The position numbers and the translations under genes are program-made. 64,000 nucleotides of DNA from positions 15,082,081-15,146,080 of the forward strand of contig NC_059405.1 in NCBI RefSeq assembly GCF_905220565.1, read 5' to 3'. Positions 62,143-64,000 of this stretch are shown here, one piece after another. The notes beneath the pieces were generated by a model, which saw only the letters and a program-made list of their open reading frames with translations, was not told where the DNA came from and made no database searches. Within the stretch, counting starts at the first letter, position 1. Each line of letters begins with the position of its first letter. The DNA is from Melitaea cinxia. Taxonomy: Eukaryota > Arthropoda > Insecta > Lepidoptera > Nymphalidae.

Positions 62143-63359
62143 CTGGAACGTCAGAATTATGTGGATGTACTTTCATATGATATTTTATTGTTGTATTACT
62201 TCTATTACTTCGTCTTAAGTATTATATAATGCTTTTACAGCGCAATGTAGGGGAATAATATCTATTTTTTTAACAGGAGGTCTAGGAGTGAGTTTGGTTT
62301 CTTTTAACCTTATTATGCGGTATGGCAACGAAAGAAGTTAAGTATACGAACGGTAAGTACGAAAAGTACAGTATAAATTTAAATAATATACAAATATTTT
62401 GTACTGAATCAGTTATATTTTAGTTAATAAATGATGCACACGCGATGTCAACAATACGTACACATTGCACAATACTGCTTATTGCGCTACACACTGGCAC
62501 CTACAGCGCTATATTCGACAGCGAGAGTTCCACACCTGGGCAACCTTTAATCTTTGTTTTTATTTAAAGACGAATATTGAACGAATATCGCTTAGCGGAT
62601 GTACATTTTTCGGTAGAAAAATTTATGCCGCGATATTTCTATGCGCGTTTACGATGTATTGTGGAATACATAAACCGGCGATCACGAGATGAATTTTAAA
62701 TTCAGAGGCGCAAGCCCGAATATATGTATGTACGCTACCGTTTGTGGTTGAAAACAAAACTTTCTATTGGCGAATCTTGACTCCAACAAAATAAATCAAC
62801 AATCTTCAATGACTCCCCACTGAATTTTAGGCATTTTTTTAAGGGAATACGACTCAATCATCAACTTTTAAATTCTAATAATTTCATTCAAAAAAATTTT
62901 GAAACTAAAACCTTGTTAGAAATACTTTTATCTTTTTAGATGTTAAAGTACTTCATTTTAGGTGAAAGTTTTACCTGGTTTTGAAAGGTTTAACATGAAG
63001 TAAATGTACTTCTAAAAATCGTGCAGAGCATGGGCTACCAATCAGATTTATCCTCGAAACCCACTATTAGATACCGAGATATTGCAGTATTTCTTATAAG
63101 TGCCGAAATTAGAAAATCGAAAGTACCAATTAAACTGAAACGAATCGACACGAACAAAATTTGATAAGAGAGAATTATTCAATCATCTCTGACGCTAATT
63201 GGTAACGGATGTACAATTGTTTTGTCGCATGCAACATCCTATTAAATTTCATTTTTGGCAATTAAGTCTAGACGTGTAATGACAGTCGATTTCATCGCAG
63301 ATAAGATCGTGTCGATAGCAATTTATTCGCAATCAGTCAATTTTATAAGATACTAGAAC
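62143..63359. other. intergenic or intron; CpG-rich patch at 62430-62700
   Basis: The patch contains 'acgcgatgtcaacaatacgt' and several CpGs. It could be a promoter of the minus-strand gene if translation starts in the exon just to the left. No exon is called. Confidence 0.35.
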
Positions 63360-63575
63360 TAACTGACCCCGCAAACGTTGTTTTGCCATAATCTATCTTA
63401 TTAACCCCCTCAATCTCCACCCCCCCCTACAGCTTAGGGGTATGAAAAATAGATGTTGTTCGATTCTCAGACTTACCCGACATGCACACAAAATTTCATG
63501 AGCATCGGCCAAGCCGTTTCGGAGGAGTTTAACTACAAACACCGCGACACGAGAATTTTATATATTAGATTAATT
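63360..63575 (+). repeat. LINE 3' tail-like repeat
   Basis: 'actgaccccgcaaacgttgt', 'cttaggggtatgaaaaatag', 'tttcatgagcatcggccaag' and 'ccgtttcggaggagtttaac' are familiar from RTE-like lepidopteran tails. It ends in 'tatatattaga'. Confidence 0.7.
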
Positions 63576-63755
63576 AATTTGTGTAAAACTTCATGAACGA
63601 ATAAGCCAAAAGCCTCAGTTAGAGATGCCCAAAATATATGAAAAAGCTTTGTCGCTTGGATCCTTAATGACTCCTTAATAGTTTTTACATATGTTTTAAT
63701 ATATTTAAACTACTACACAGGCTTGTTCTAACACTTAAAAAAACAACTTACCATT

Positions 63756-63815
63756 AAATTCTAAAATGAGGGTATTCAAATAAGGAAATCTTTCAAAAAT
63801 ATCAACAATACTCCA
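63756..63815 (-). CDS. weak candidate exon before a strong donor (unrecognised)
   Basis: A consensus donor (G|GTAAGT, minus strand, near 63755) follows an open stretch reading ...Phe-Glu-Arg-Phe-Pro-Tyr-Leu-Asn-Thr-Leu-Ile-Leu-Glu-Phe-Asn. This is leucine-rich-repeat-like, but no good acceptor is seen before a LINE tail begins. Its exit phase (1) does not fit the exon at 62142. Confidence 0.2.
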
Positions 63816-63833
63816 CAGCACTTAATGTACATC

Positions 63834-63990
63834 ATTCATCATCATCATCATCATTACAGCCTATCACAGTCCACTGCTGGACATAGGCCTCCACAAGTTT
63901 ACGCAAAAATAACGTGAACTCATGTGTTTTGCCCATAGTCACCACGCTGGGCAGGCGGGTTGGTGACTTAATGTACAACACTTACTAATA
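63834..63990 (-). repeat. LINE 3' end, minus strand, with (ATC)n start
   Basis: 'catcatcatcatcatcatt', 'cagtccactgctggacatag', 'gcctccacaagtttacgc', 'gaactcatgtgttttgccca', 'tagtcaccacgctgggcagg' is the reverse complement of the terminus at 42565-42890. Confidence 0.85.
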
Positions 63991-64000
63991 CGGAACATAA

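Overview
This is a window of a lepidopteran (butterfly or moth) nuclear genome. The AT-rich composition, spliced genes with GT-AG introns, and repeated moth/butterfly SINE and LINE tails (for example the 'gcctatgtccagcagtgga' signature near 25.2, 42.85 and, inverted, 63.88 kb) all point that way. There are no prokaryotic operons, CRISPR arrays or rRNA genes.

Layout. (1) Positions 1-47.3 kb contain no complete gene that I can support. They hold a dense mixture of SINE copies, LINE tails, TIR/MITE-like elements and tandem duplications, separated by repeat-poor stretches. One of these (about 19.1-21.65 kb) is distinctly GC/CpG-rich and looks regulatory. Because a minus-strand gene starts at 47.7 kb and its exon 3 ends in a good splice donor at 47.31 kb with no matching next exon to the left, I infer that this whole 47 kb is the beginning of one very large intron. 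(2) 47.31-47.72 kb (minus): three short exons of a MAX-dimerization (MXD/MAD/MXI1-type) transcriptional repressor. They encode the SIN3-interaction domain, the conserved EHGYAS linker and the start of the bHLH basic region. The exons are too short to appear as long ORFs. (3) 48.2-51.5 kb (minus): a complete five-exon DALRD3 gene, 437 codons. (4) 52.7-53.7 kb (plus): an intronless DNAJC25 gene, an ER-membrane J-domain protein, divergent from DALRD3. (5) 55.8-62.15 kb (minus): small exons that fit together in phase as the 3' part of a gene I do not recognise. They include a 27-nt microexon and several alternative last exons, one ending in a class-I PDZ-ligand-like tail (-ETPV). (6) 62.2-64 kb: mostly AT-rich sequence ending in LINE tails.

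How the genes relate. DALRD3 and the MXD gene lie in tandem on the minus strand, with only 491 bp between the DALRD3 stop codon and the MXD start codon. The MXD promoter must therefore sit in that gap, which holds a CACGTG E-box and a CCAAT box. DALRD3 (tRNA m3C modification) and DNAJC25 (ER folding) diverge from a 1.25 kb intergenic region that contains a TIR element with 11-bp flanking direct repeats and a LINE scrap. A cluster of TGACG motifs lies just upstream of DNAJC25. No functional pathway links the neighbours; the arrangement is simply compact.

Limits: all exon models come from reading splice sites and from recalled family similarity, without alignments, transcripts or repeat libraries. 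Repeat family names are therefore kept generic.
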